This document shows positions 1 to 8,702 of a stretch of DNA of 9,629 nucleotides, in pieces (the first letter of the stretch is position 1; each line of letters starts with the position of its first letter). The translations under genes were made by a program, and so were the position numbers. The DNA lies in contig JASHUX010000169.1 in the NCBI GenBank assembly GCA_030039775.1, positions 1-9,629 of the forward strand, given 5' to 3'. Source of the stretch: Alphaproteobacteria bacterium (lineage in GTDB: Bacteria; Pseudomonadota; Alphaproteobacteria; ATCC43930; CGMCC-115725). The notes below the pieces were generated by a model. It had not been told where the DNA came from, did no database searches, and saw nothing but the letters and a program-made list of their open reading frames with translations.

Positions 1-5
1 ATCAC

Positions 6-1661
6 ATGAAAGCATGGTGTGTCGGCGCGGCGGTGCTGGCGCTGCTGACGGCGGGCGCGTTCGCCGAGGAAAAGGCACCGGACCTGCCGCCGGGCGCACT
101 CTGCGCCAATCAGGGCACCATCGCCGACGACGCGATGACGCGGCCGCATTGGAACGGTTGGGGCGTCGATGTCCAGCAGCACCGGTTCCAGCCCGCCGCG
201 ATGGCAGGCCTCGCCGCTGCCGACGTACCGAGGCTCAAGCTCAAATGGGCGTTCGGCATTCCCGGCGCGCTGCGCGCTTGGGCACAGCCGACCGTGGTCG
301 GCGGCCACGTCTTTTTCGGCAGCACTAGCGGCACGGTTTACGCGCTCGATGCACGGAGCGGGTGCCTCCATTGGACCTTCTCGGCGCGGATCGGCGTCCG
401 CTCCACCCTCGTCGTCGGCCGCGACGCGCGCGGCTGGACCGCTTATTTCGGCGACGAGCGCGGTTATGCCTACGCCATCGACGCCGCGACCGGCGCACTG
501 CGCTGGCGCGTCCATCTCGACGAGCATCCGGGCGCCAGCATCACCGACGGCCCGACGCTCGACGGCGGCATGCTGTACATCGGCACGTCGTCCGGCGAGG
601 AAGTCAGCGGCGCCAATCCAGGCTACCCGTGCTGCAGTTTCCGCGGCAGCGTGTCGGCGCTCGACGCCTCGACCGGCAAGATCGTATGGAAGAGCTACAC
701 CATCGCGACGGAGGCGCGGCCGGTGCGCCGCAATGCCGCCGGGATCGAGCTGATGGGCCCGTCGGGCGCCGGTATCTGGTCGTCGCCGACCGTCGATGCG
801 GCGCTGCACCGGCTTTACATTACGACCGGCGATAATTATTCCGATCCGCCGAGCGCGACATCGGACGCCTTCATGGCGTTCGACATCGCCACCGGCACGC
901 TGGCCTGGTCGCGGCAAATGACCGGCGGCGATGCCTACAATATCGGCTGCGAATATCCGAAACACACCAACTGCCCGGCGACCAAGGGGCCCGACGTCGA
1001 TTTCGGCTCGCCCGCGATTCTGGTCGAACTCGGCGGCGGCAAGCGCGCGCTCATTGCCGGCCAGAAATCCGGCGTCGTCACCGCGCTCGACCCCGACCAT
1101 GACGGCGCCGTTCTGTGGCAGCACCGGATCGGCAAAGGCAGCGCGTTAGGCGGGGTGCAATGGGGCATGGCGGCGGACAAAGACAACGTCTATGCAGCGC
1201 TCTCCGACATCGATTCGAATGTCGTGAAGCAGGGCACGCCCGGCGCGCGGCGTGCCGGGGAGCTGTGGTTCCTGCTCGACGACAAGGCGGGCGGCGGCCT
1301 GTTCGCGCTCAAACTCGCGACCGGCGAGGTGGCGTGGGGCACGCCTCATCCCGGCTGCGAAAAGGCGCCGGGCTGCAGCCCGGCGCAGTCGGCCGCCGTC
1401 ACCGCGATTCCCGGCGTGGTGTTTTCCGGTGGCGTCGACGGCCATCTCCGCGCCTACGCGGCGAAGGACGGCCGCATCGTTTGGGACGTCGATACCAAGG
1501 GCGACCGCAGCACCGTCAACGGCGTTGCGGCTCATGGCGGCTCGATCAACGGGCCGGGGCCCGTCGTCGTCGACGGTATGCTCTACGTCAATTCGGGTTA
1601 TGCCAGCTTCGGCCAGGCCAGCGGCAACGTGCTGCTCGCCTACTCGGTCGACGGCAAGTAG
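6..1661 (+). CDS. Exported PQQ-type beta-propeller protein, polyvinyl-alcohol-dehydrogenase-like
   Basis: Encodes 551 residues. A short basic-then-hydrophobic signal peptide (about residues 1-20, likely cut after AFA) points to export to the periplasm. The rest is a series of PQQ-propeller blades, each with the AxD-x-TGxxxW type pattern: about 97-125 (VYALDARSGCLHW), 143-169 (YAIDAATGALRW), 186-230 (SALDASTGKIVW), 259-303 (MAFDIATGTLAW), 352-373, 430-445 (FALKLATGEVAW) and 470-494. Adjacent cysteines C209-C210 (PCCSFRG) match the vicinal disulfide that lies by PQQ in quinoprotein alcohol dehydrogenases. These features suggest a PQQ-dependent alcohol dehydrogenase of the polyvinyl alcohol dehydrogenase type, passing electrons to a cytochrome c; the substrate is unknown. 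No CxxCH haem motif is present, although PVA dehydrogenases usually carry an N-terminal cytochrome c domain. Extra cysteine pairs C315/C323 and C451/C457 could form disulfides. Only five bases precede the ATG, so promoter, ribosome site and upstream partner are not visible. It could instead be a non-catalytic PQQ-fold protein. Confidence 0.85.
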   Translation: MKAWCVGAAVLALLTAGAFAEEKAPDLPPGALCANQGTIADDAMTRPHWNGWGVDVQQHRFQPAAMAGLAAADVPRLKLKWAFGIPGALRAWAQPTVVGGHVFFGSTSGTVYALDARSGCLHWTFSARIGVRSTLVVGRDARGWTAYFGDERGYAYAIDAATGALRWRVHLDEHPGASITDGPTLDGGMLYIGTSSGEEVSGANPGYPCCSFRGSVSALDASTGKIVWKSYTIATEARPVRRNAAGIELMGPSGAGIWSSPTVDAALHRLYITTGDNYSDPPSATSDAFMAFDIATGTLAWSRQMTGGDAYNIGCEYPKHTNCPATKGPDVDFGSPAILVELGGGKRALIAGQKSGVVTALDPDHDGAVLWQHRIGKGSALGGVQWGMAADKDNVYAALSDIDSNVVKQGTPGARRAGELWFLLDDKAGGGLFALKLATGEVAWGTPHPGCEKAPGCSPAQSAAVTAIPGVVFSGGVDGHLRAYAAKDGRIVWDVDTKGDRSTVNGVAAHGGSINGPGPVVVDGMLYVNSGYASFGQASGNVLLAYSVDGK

Positions 1662-1864
1662 GGCTTGCAGACGCGCCGCGAGTCTATTTGCTTGCCCTGA
1701 ACCGGCCGGCTCAACCGCGGGACCTTGAGGGTGAACAGCAGCAGCACGGCCGACGCGATCGCGGCGGTGGTCAGGAACTCGCCGTCGAGCGGCAGGATGG
1801 TCTGCGCCAACACCGCGACGATGCAGCCCAAGCCGATGCTCGTGAGGATGATGTTCAGCGACAT
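1640..1864 (-). CDS. Small two-helix membrane protein, hypothetical
   Basis: A 74-residue reading frame starting at ATG 1864 (MSLNIILTS); a GTG at 1873 would add three residues. Two hydrophobic stretches, about residues 5-26 (IILTSIGLGCIVAVLAQTIL) and 31-48 (LTTAAIASAVLLLFTLKV), are separated by a short acidic turn (LDGE) and followed by a basic tail, so a small inner-membrane hairpin protein is likely. Nearly every codon in the first 55 positions ends in G or C, the bias of the surrounding genes, which supports real coding. The last 22 nt overlap the 3' end of the convergent PQQ gene, and A-ending codons appear just before that tail. It lies 70 nt downstream of lpdA on the same strand, so it could be the last gene of the 2-oxoglutarate dehydrogenase transcript. 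No clear Shine-Dalgarno sequence is visible (only GTGGGTG before the ATG). I do not recognise a family and assign no function. Confidence 0.55.
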   Translation of the reverse strand: MSLNIILTSIGLGCIVAVLAQTILPLDGEFLTTAAIASAVLLLFTLKVPRLSRPVQGKQIDSRRVCKPYLPSTE

Positions 1865-1934
1865 AGCACCCACAATAGCGCGTCGCGGTCGCGCCGCCTC
1901 GGCGCCGCCGGTTAATTGGTAAAAGCTTGGCGCG

Positions 1935-3326
1935 TTAGATGTGTATCGCTTCGCCGTCGGCGGCGAGCGCGGCTTCTTTAACCGCCTCGTTCAGCGTCGG
2001 GTGGGCGTGGCAGATGCGGCCGATATCCTCGGCGCTGGCGGCGAATTCCATCGCCACGACGCATTCGGCGATCATGGTGCCGGCGTCCTGGCCGATGATG
2101 TGAACGCCCAAGACGCGGTCGGTCGCGGCGTCGGCGAGCACTTTGACGAAGCCTTCGGTGTCGGCGTTGGCGCGGGCGCGCGCGTTGGCGGTGAAGGGGA
2201 ACTTGCCGGTCTTGTACGATACGCCGGCCGCTTTCAGCTCTTCCTCGGTCTTGCCGACGCTCGCCACTTCGGGCGCGGTGTAGATCACGGCGGGGATCGC
2301 GTCGTAATTCACTTGGCCGTGCTGGCCCGCGATGATTTCGGCGCAGGCGACGCCTTCCTCGCTCGCCTTGTGCGCCAGCATCGGCCCGGCGATGACGTCG
2401 CCGATAGCGTAGATGCCAGGCACGTTGGTGGCAAAATGCTTGTCGACGATGACGCGGCCCTTGTTGTCGAGCACGACCCCGGCCTTTTCGAGGCCCAGTC
2501 CCTCGGTGTAGGGCCGCCGCCCGATCGACACGAGCACCGCGTCGGCCTTGAGCTCCTGCGCGTCGCCGCCGTTCGCGGGCTCGAGCGCCAAGGTGACGCC
2601 GCCTGTGCCGTTCTTGGCCGACGCTACTTTGGTGCCGAGCTTGAACGTGAAGCCTTGCTTTTGGAGCACGCGGTGCAACGCGGAGCCGGTTTCCGTGTCC
2701 ATGTTGGGCACGATGCGGTCGAGGAACTCGACCACCGTCACCTCAGCACCAAGCCGGCCCCAGACCGAGCCCATTTCCAAGCCGATATAGCCGCCGCCGA
2801 CCACGACGAGATGCTTCGGCACCGCGTCCAGCGACAGCGCGCCGGTCGAAGATAGGATGGTCTTTTCGTCGACCGGCACGCCGTTGAGCGGCACCGAGTC
2901 CGAGCCGGTGGCGATGATGAACGACTTGGCTTTGAGCGCGGTCTTGCCGTCCACCAGAAGCGTGCCCGGCCCGGCGAAGGCGGCGGCGCCGGTGACGCGC
3001 TCGATCTTGTGTTTGCGGAACAGGTAATCGACGCCGCTGGTGTTAGCGGTAACGACTTTGTCCTTGCGTGTCATCATGGTCGGCAGATCGAGCGACACGC
3101 CATCAATCTTTACGCCGTGCTGCGCCATCGCGTGCTGCGCCTCGGCGAAATGCTCCGACGATTGCAACAGCGCCTTCGACGGGATGCAGCCGATATTGAG
3201 ACAGGTGCCGCCCAAGGTCGCGCGCTTTTCGACGCAGGCGACCGTCATGCCGAGCTGGGCCGCGCGGATCGCGGCGACATAGCCGCCCGGCCCGCCGCCG
3301 ATCACGATCAAATCAAAATCCGGCAT
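1935..3326 (-). CDS. lpdA: Dihydrolipoyl dehydrogenase (E3 of 2-oxoglutarate dehydrogenase complex)
   Basis: A 463-residue flavoprotein disulfide reductase that reoxidises dihydrolipoamide on E2 and passes electrons through FAD to NAD+ (EC 1.8.1.4), in the cytosol. Visible motifs: FAD dinucleotide fold GGGPGG at residues 10-15; redox-active disulfide C42/C47 in GGTCLNIGCIPSK; NAD-binding fold GGGYIG at 177-182, with E200 ending the second strand as expected for NAD+ rather than NADP+; second FAD motif ending in AIGD at about 307-310; and the dimer-interface His-Glu pair H442/E447 in HPTLNE. Length is normal and no residue is missing. The frame also opens at ATG 3338, adding MDGR. I prefer ATG 3326 because MPDFDLIVIGGG matches the usual short N-terminus of the family, but neither start has a strong ribosome site. 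It follows sucB by about 95-107 nt containing a repeat. Because it lies with sucAB it is probably the complex's own E3; it might also serve pyruvate dehydrogenase or glycine cleavage. Confidence 0.97.
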   Translation of the reverse strand: MPDFDLIVIGGGPGGYVAAIRAAQLGMTVACVEKRATLGGTCLNIGCIPSKALLQSSEHFAEAQHAMAQHGVKIDGVSLDLPTMMTRKDKVVTANTSGVDYLFRKHKIERVTGAAAFAGPGTLLVDGKTALKAKSFIIATGSDSVPLNGVPVDEKTILSSTGALSLDAVPKHLVVVGGGYIGLEMGSVWGRLGAEVTVVEFLDRIVPNMDTETGSALHRVLQKQGFTFKLGTKVASAKNGTGGVTLALEPANGGDAQELKADAVLVSIGRRPYTEGLGLEKAGVVLDNKGRVIVDKHFATNVPGIYAIGDVIAGPMLAHKASEEGVACAEIIAGQHGQVNYDAIPAVIYTAPEVASVGKTEEELKAAGVSYKTGKFPFTANARARANADTEGFVKVLADAATDRVLGVHIIGQDAGTMIAECVVAMEFAASAEDIGRICHAHPTLNEAVKEAALAADGEAIHI

Positions 3327-3348
3327 TCGCCCATCCATTTATCTTTCG

Positions 3349-3426
<78 letters not shown>

Positions 3427-3433
3427 AAAAATC

Positions 3434-4657
3434 TCACACCTCAAACAGCAGACGTTCGGGATCCTCGACGCATTCCTTGACGCGCACCAGGAACGTCACC
3501 GCCTCGCGGCCGTCGACCACGCGGTGGTCGTAGGAGAGCGCCAGATACATCATCGGCCGCGCTTCGATCTTGTCGCCGACCACCATCGCCCGTTTCATGA
3601 TCTTGTGCATGCCGAGAATGCCGGATTGCGGCGGGTTCAGGATCGGCGTCGACATCAACGAGCCGTAGACGCCGCCGTTCGAGACGGTGAAGGTGCCGCC
3701 CTGCAGCTCGTCGAGCGCGAGCTTGCCGTCGCGGGCGCGTTTGCCGAGCTCGCCGATCTTTTTTTCGATCTCGGCGAAGCTCATCGCGTCGGCGTCGCGC
3801 ACCACAGGCACGACCAGGCCATGTTCCGTGCCGACCGCGACACCGATATCGTAATGGTTCTTGTAGATCAGGTCGTCGCCGGCGATCTCGGCGTTGACCG
3901 CGGGCACGTCCTTCAGCGCCTGGATGCACGCCTTGACGAAGATCGACATGTAGCCGAGCCGCACGCCGTGCTTCTTTTCGAAAGTGTCGCGGTATTTGTC
4001 GCGCATCGCCATCGCCGCGCTCATATCCACTTCGTTGAAGGTGGTGAGCATGGCGGCGGTGTTCTGCGCCTCTTTCAAGCGCTCGGCGATGGTGCGGCGC
4101 AGTCGCGTCATGCGGACGCGCTCCTCGCGCGGTCCGGTAGCACGCGGCGCGGCCGGCGCGGCGGGTCGGGCGAGCGGCACCACGACGGGCGCCGGTTGCG
4201 GCGCGGCAGTCGCCGCAAGCACGTCGCCCTTGCTCAAGCGGCCGTCTCTGCCGGTCGCCGGGATCGTGGTCGGATCGAGGCCGCGGTCTTCGACGAGCTT
4301 CCGCACCGCCGGACCGGACCGGTCAAGCTGGGCCACGGCAGCTGCGGGTGCGACGGGCGCCGATTTCGGCGGCATCGCCGCGGCGGGCTTAGGCGCGGCG
4401 GCGGGCTTCGCGCCGGCCTTGCCCTCGGCGATATGGCCAAGGATCGCGCCGACATTCACCGTCGCGCCTTCCGCCGCGACGATGTCCTCAAGCGTGCCGG
4501 CGACCGGCGCGTTGACTTCGAGCGTCACTTTGTCGGTCTCGATCTCGACCAGCGGATCGTCCATCTCGACCACGTCGCCGGCGTGCTTGAGCCAGCGCCC
4601 GACGCTCGCTTCCGTGACCGATTCGCCCAGCGTCGGGACTTTGATGTCGATCGCCAT
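3434..4657 (-). CDS. sucB: Dihydrolipoyllysine-residue succinyltransferase (E2 of 2-oxoglutarate dehydrogenase complex)
   Basis: A 407-residue E2 core enzyme (also called odhB; EC 2.3.1.61) that takes the succinyl group from E1 on its lipoyl arm and transfers it to CoA. Domains in order: a single lipoyl domain (about 1-77) with lipoylation site K43 in ETDKVTLEV; an Ala/Pro-rich flexible linker (about 80-110); the peripheral-subunit-binding domain (about 114-148, GPAVRKLVEDRGLDP...GRDGRLSKGDV); a second Ala/Pro linker (about 150-176); and the catalytic acetyltransferase-fold domain (about 178-407). The catalytic motif is H378-x3-D382-G in YDHRVVDG. The domain order and the sequence DDPLVEIETDKVTLEV fit the succinyl rather than acetyl transferase, and the gene lies next to sucA. 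The start at 4657 is set by the N-terminal match (MAIDIKVPTLGES) and by GGAGAGG just upstream. It begins 13 nt after the sucA stop, so the two are surely co-transcribed. Nothing is truncated. Confidence 0.97.
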   Translation of the reverse strand: MAIDIKVPTLGESVTEASVGRWLKHAGDVVEMDDPLVEIETDKVTLEVNAPVAGTLEDIVAAEGATVNVGAILGHIAEGKAGAKPAAAPKPAAAMPPKSAPVAPAAAVAQLDRSGPAVRKLVEDRGLDPTTIPATGRDGRLSKGDVLAATAAPQPAPVVVPLARPAAPAAPRATGPREERVRMTRLRRTIAERLKEAQNTAAMLTTFNEVDMSAAMAMRDKYRDTFEKKHGVRLGYMSIFVKACIQALKDVPAVNAEIAGDDLIYKNHYDIGVAVGTEHGLVVPVVRDADAMSFAEIEKKIGELGKRARDGKLALDELQGGTFTVSNGGVYGSLMSTPILNPPQSGILGMHKIMKRAMVVGDKIEARPMMYLALSYDHRVVDGREAVTFLVRVKECVEDPERLLFEV

Positions 4658-4660
4658 CGC

Positions 4661-4667
4661 CCTCTCC
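4661..4667 (-). promoter_or_regulatory. Ribosome binding site of sucB
   Basis: GGAGAGG on the minus strand, ending 3 nt before the ATG at 4657 (its GGAG core is 6 nt away). It lies wholly within the 13-nt spacer between sucA and sucB and fixes the sucB start. Confidence 0.7.
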
Positions 4668-4670
4668 GCC

Positions 4671-7535
4671 TCAGCCGTTCAGCGCCTGTTCGACGAGCCG
4701 CCCCTGCTCGGCATTATGCCGCTTCAAAAGCCCGGTCGCCGTTGCCGCCATTTCCGGCCGCCCGGCATAGGATGGGCGCTTTGCGGTGATGTCGAGCTTG
4801 GTCGCCACGCTTTCGATGCGGCGGTCGACGAAATTCCACGCACCCATGTTCTGCGGCTCTTCCTGGCACCAGACCAGGTCGGCGTGGCGATAGCGCGCCA
4901 GCGCCGCCGCCAGCGTTTTCACGGGGAACGGATAGAGCTGCTCGATGCGCAGGATCGCGACGTCGTCGATCTTGAGGGTGCGGCGCTGGTGCAGCAGGTC
5001 GAAATAGACCTTGCCGCTGCACAAAATGACGCGCCGGATCTTGTCGTCGGGCGCCAGCGTGTCGATCTCGCCGATGACACGATGGAACGACGTGCCCGGC
5101 CCCATCGCGTCGAGGCGCGACGCGCCCTCCGGGCTGCGCAGCAGCGATTTCGGCGTCATGATGATCAGCGGCTTCCGGAAATTGCGCTGCACTTGGCGGC
5201 GCAAGGCGTGGAAATAATTGGCCGCGGTGGTGAGATTGCACACCTGCAAATTATCTTCGCCGCACATCTGCAGGAAGCGTTCGAGCCGCGCCGAGGAATG
5301 GTCCGGCCCCTGGCCCTCGTAGCCGTGCGGCAGGAGCAGCGTCAGGCCCGACATGCGCAACCATTTCGCCTCGCCCGACGAAATAAACTGGTCGATCACG
5401 ACCTGCGCGCCGTTGGCGAAATCGCCGAACTGCGCCTCCCACAGGATCAGCGCGTGCGGCTCTGCGAGGCTGTAGCCATATTCGAAGCCGAGCACCGCCG
5501 CCTCGGAGAGCGGCGAATCCAGGACCTCGAACGGCGGCTGGCCGTCGCGGACATGTTGCAGCGGGATGTATTTGGTCTCGTTCTCTTGATCGACCAGGAC
5601 GGCGTGGCGTTGGGAGAACGTGCCGCGGCCCGAATCCTGGCCCGACAAGCGGACAAAAAAGCCCTCGTTCAACAGCGTGCCGAAGGCGAGCGCCTCGGCG
5701 GTGGCCCAATCGATCCCGTCGCCCGCTTCCAACGCCTTGCGTTTCTGGTCGATCTGGCGGGCGATCTTGCTGTTGAGATGGAAGCCGTCGGGGATCTGCG
5801 TGATCGCGGTACCCACGGCGCGCAGCGTCTCCATCGGCACCGAGGTTTGACCGCGCCGGTCGTCGCCCGACGCCACGCCGAGGCCGGTCCAGGCGCCTTC
5901 GAGCCAATCGGCCTTGTTAGGGCGATAGCCCTTCGCCGCCTCGAATTGCGAATCGAGATGCGCCTGGAAGTCGGTGACCATTGTCGCGGCTTCGCCGGCG
6001 GTAACGATGCCTTCGTCGGTCAGCCGCTCGGCATATAGCTCGCGCGTCGTCGGATGCGCAGCGATCGCTTTGTACATGAGCGGCTGGGTGAACGCGGGCT
6101 CGTCGCCTTCGTTATGGCCGTGGCGGCGATAGCAGAACATGTCGACCACCACGTCCTTCTTAAATTGGAGGCGATATTCGGTGGCGATTCGCGCGACATG
6201 GACGACCGCTTCGGGATCGTCGCCGTTGACATGGAAAATCGGCGCCTGGATCGATTTGGCCAGGTCCGAGGGATAAGGGCCGGAGCGCGCCGCCGCCGGG
6301 CTGGTGGTGAAGCCGATCTGATTGTTGACAATGAAGTGGATCGTGCCGCCGGTGCGGTAGCCTTTGATCTCGGAGAGTTCCAGCGTCTCGCTGACCAGGC
6401 CCTGGCCGGCGAACGCGGCGTCGCCGTGCATTAAAAGCCCGACGACCTGGACCCGCTTGCCGTCGCCGAGTTGGCGTTGCTTGGCGCGCACCTTGCCGAG
6501 CACGACGGGATTGACGACTTCGAGATGCGACGGGTTCGCGGTCAGCGACAGATGCATCTTGTTGCCGTCGAACTCGCGGTCGGTCGAGGTGCCAAGATGA
6601 TATTTGACGTCGCCCGAGCCCTGCACGTCGCCGGGATTGGCGGGGTTGCCCTGGAATTCCGAGAACAGCGCCGCGAATGGCTTCCCCATCATGTTGGTGA
6701 GCACATTGAGCCGGCCGCGATGCGGCATGCCGATGATCAGCTCTTTGGCGCCGAGCTGGCCGCCGCGCTTGATGACTTGCTCCAGCGCGGGAATCAGCGA
6801 TTCGCCGCCGTCGAGGCCGAACCGCTTGGTGCCCGTGTAGCGTTTGTCGAGAAACCGCTCCAACCCCTCGGCGACGGTGAGCCGGTCGAGGATGGCGCGC
6901 TTGCCCTCCTTCGTGAATTCGGTTTGGTTGCGCGGCACTTCGATGCGGCGCTGGATCCAGCGGCGCTGTTCCAGCTCCTGGATGTGCATGTATTCGACGC
7001 CGACATGGCCGCAATAAGTCTCGCGGCAGGCCTGGATGATCTGGCGCAGCGTCGCGGTCTCGAAGCCCAACAGCCCGTCGATATAGATCGGCCGCTCCAT
7101 ATCGGCCCCGCTCAGCCCATACGTGGCGGGGTCGAGATCGGGATGCTCGGTGCGCTTCGCCAAGCCGAGCGGGTCGAGATCGGCGATCAGGTGCCCCTGC
7201 ACGCGATAGGCGCGGATCAGCGCGACCGCGCGCAAGCTGTCGAGGATAGTGTCGCGGCGCTCGGCAACGGTCGCCGCAGCCGCGGCATGGCCATTGGGCT
7301 TGGCGGCCGGCGCCGGCGCGGCATCGTGGCCGTTGCCGATGACGGAGCTGCGCTCGGGCGCCCAGTCCGGGCCGGCCAATTCCTTCAGGATCGCCGGGGT
7401 CTGTTCCTGGAGCTTGGCGAAGAAGCCGCGCCAGCTCGCATCGACCGCGCTCGGATCGGCCAAATAGCGAGCGTAGAGCTCGGCGATGAACGTGGCATTG
7501 GCGCCGTAAAGAAAACTGGTCTGTTCTAGCGACAT
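4671..7535 (-). CDS. sucA: 2-oxoglutarate dehydrogenase E1 component
   Basis: A 954-residue thiamine-diphosphate enzyme (EC 1.2.4.2) that decarboxylates 2-oxoglutarate and succinylates the lipoyl group of E2. The N-terminal segment (about 1-40, LEQTSFLYGANATFIAELYARY...SWRGFF) is the E1o-specific E2-binding helix, followed by an Ala-rich linker (about 67-90). The ThDP domain contains GMPHRGRLNVL (269-279), the GD...NN cofactor/Mg motif from GDAAFAGQG (371-379) to NN (404-405), and RRHGHNEGDEP (470-480). The transketolase-like pyrimidine domain covers roughly 605-800 and the 2-oxoglutarate-dehydrogenase C-terminal domain the rest (for example LPHGYEGQGPDHSSARLERFLQ and CQEEPQNMGAW). Length is normal. 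ATG 7535 gives the expected N-terminus; no strong ribosome site is seen, and a GC hairpin lies 11 nt upstream. It is the first gene of the sucA-sucB-lpdA group, 123 nt after mdh. sucCD, often found directly upstream in alphaproteobacteria, is absent here. Confidence 0.98.
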   Translation of the reverse strand: MSLEQTSFLYGANATFIAELYARYLADPSAVDASWRGFFAKLQEQTPAILKELAGPDWAPERSSVIGNGHDAAPAPAAKPNGHAAAAATVAERRDTILDSLRAVALIRAYRVQGHLIADLDPLGLAKRTEHPDLDPATYGLSGADMERPIYIDGLLGFETATLRQIIQACRETYCGHVGVEYMHIQELEQRRWIQRRIEVPRNQTEFTKEGKRAILDRLTVAEGLERFLDKRYTGTKRFGLDGGESLIPALEQVIKRGGQLGAKELIIGMPHRGRLNVLTNMMGKPFAALFSEFQGNPANPGDVQGSGDVKYHLGTSTDREFDGNKMHLSLTANPSHLEVVNPVVLGKVRAKQRQLGDGKRVQVVGLLMHGDAAFAGQGLVSETLELSEIKGYRTGGTIHFIVNNQIGFTTSPAAARSGPYPSDLAKSIQAPIFHVNGDDPEAVVHVARIATEYRLQFKKDVVVDMFCYRRHGHNEGDEPAFTQPLMYKAIAAHPTTRELYAERLTDEGIVTAGEAATMVTDFQAHLDSQFEAAKGYRPNKADWLEGAWTGLGVASGDDRRGQTSVPMETLRAVGTAITQIPDGFHLNSKIARQIDQKRKALEAGDGIDWATAEALAFGTLLNEGFFVRLSGQDSGRGTFSQRHAVLVDQENETKYIPLQHVRDGQPPFEVLDSPLSEAAVLGFEYGYSLAEPHALILWEAQFGDFANGAQVVIDQFISSGEAKWLRMSGLTLLLPHGYEGQGPDHSSARLERFLQMCGEDNLQVCNLTTAANYFHALRRQVQRNFRKPLIIMTPKSLLRSPEGASRLDAMGPGTSFHRVIGEIDTLAPDDKIRRVILCSGKVYFDLLHQRRTLKIDDVAILRIEQLYPFPVKTLAAALARYRHADLVWCQEEPQNMGAWNFVDRRIESVATKLDITAKRPSYAGRPEMAATATGLLKRHNAEQGRLVEQALNG

Positions 7536-7546
7536 GATTTTGGCTC

Positions 7547-7564
7547 GCCGCCGCGACGGGCGGC
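7547..7564 (-). promoter_or_regulatory. GC-rich hairpin just upstream of the sucA start
   Basis: GCCGCC / GGCGGC, a 6-bp all-GC stem with a 6-nt loop, ends 11 nt before the sucA ATG at 7535. It is close enough to cover the ribosome-binding region, where only weak GGCGAG is seen. It could tune translation of sucA, but such stems arise easily by chance at this GC content. Confidence 0.25.
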
Positions 7565-7619
7565 TTGGGCTAAAGATAGGAACACAACCCCGCGTGGACT
7601 AGCCGGGCGGCACAGCTTT

Positions 7620-7634
7620 ACACCGATTCGGTGT
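7620..7634. promoter_or_regulatory. Perfect 15-bp palindrome in the mdh-sucA spacer
   Basis: ACACCGA-T-TCGGTGT, seven base pairs either side of one central base, 24 nt downstream of the mdh stop and about 85 nt upstream of the sucA start. It is not followed by a T-run on either strand, so it is not a classical intrinsic terminator. Its symmetry and position fit a dimeric-repressor operator or a simple RNA hairpin between the two genes; neither can be told from one sequence. Confidence 0.4.
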
Positions 7635-7658
7635 CGCTGGCATGACGCGGCTAAGGCC

Positions 7659-8702
<1,044 letters not shown>

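Noticed and set aside
1941..2855. Plus-strand open frame (304 codons) opposite lpdA
   Set aside because: Mirrors the lpdA codons with no domain of its own; typical high-GC antisense frame.
3984..6038. Long plus-strand open frame (684 codons) opposite sucB and sucA
   Set aside because: It is antisense to two unmistakable enzyme genes, spans their junction, and has Arg/Ala/His/Asp-rich, low-complexity composition typical of GC-rich shadow frames.
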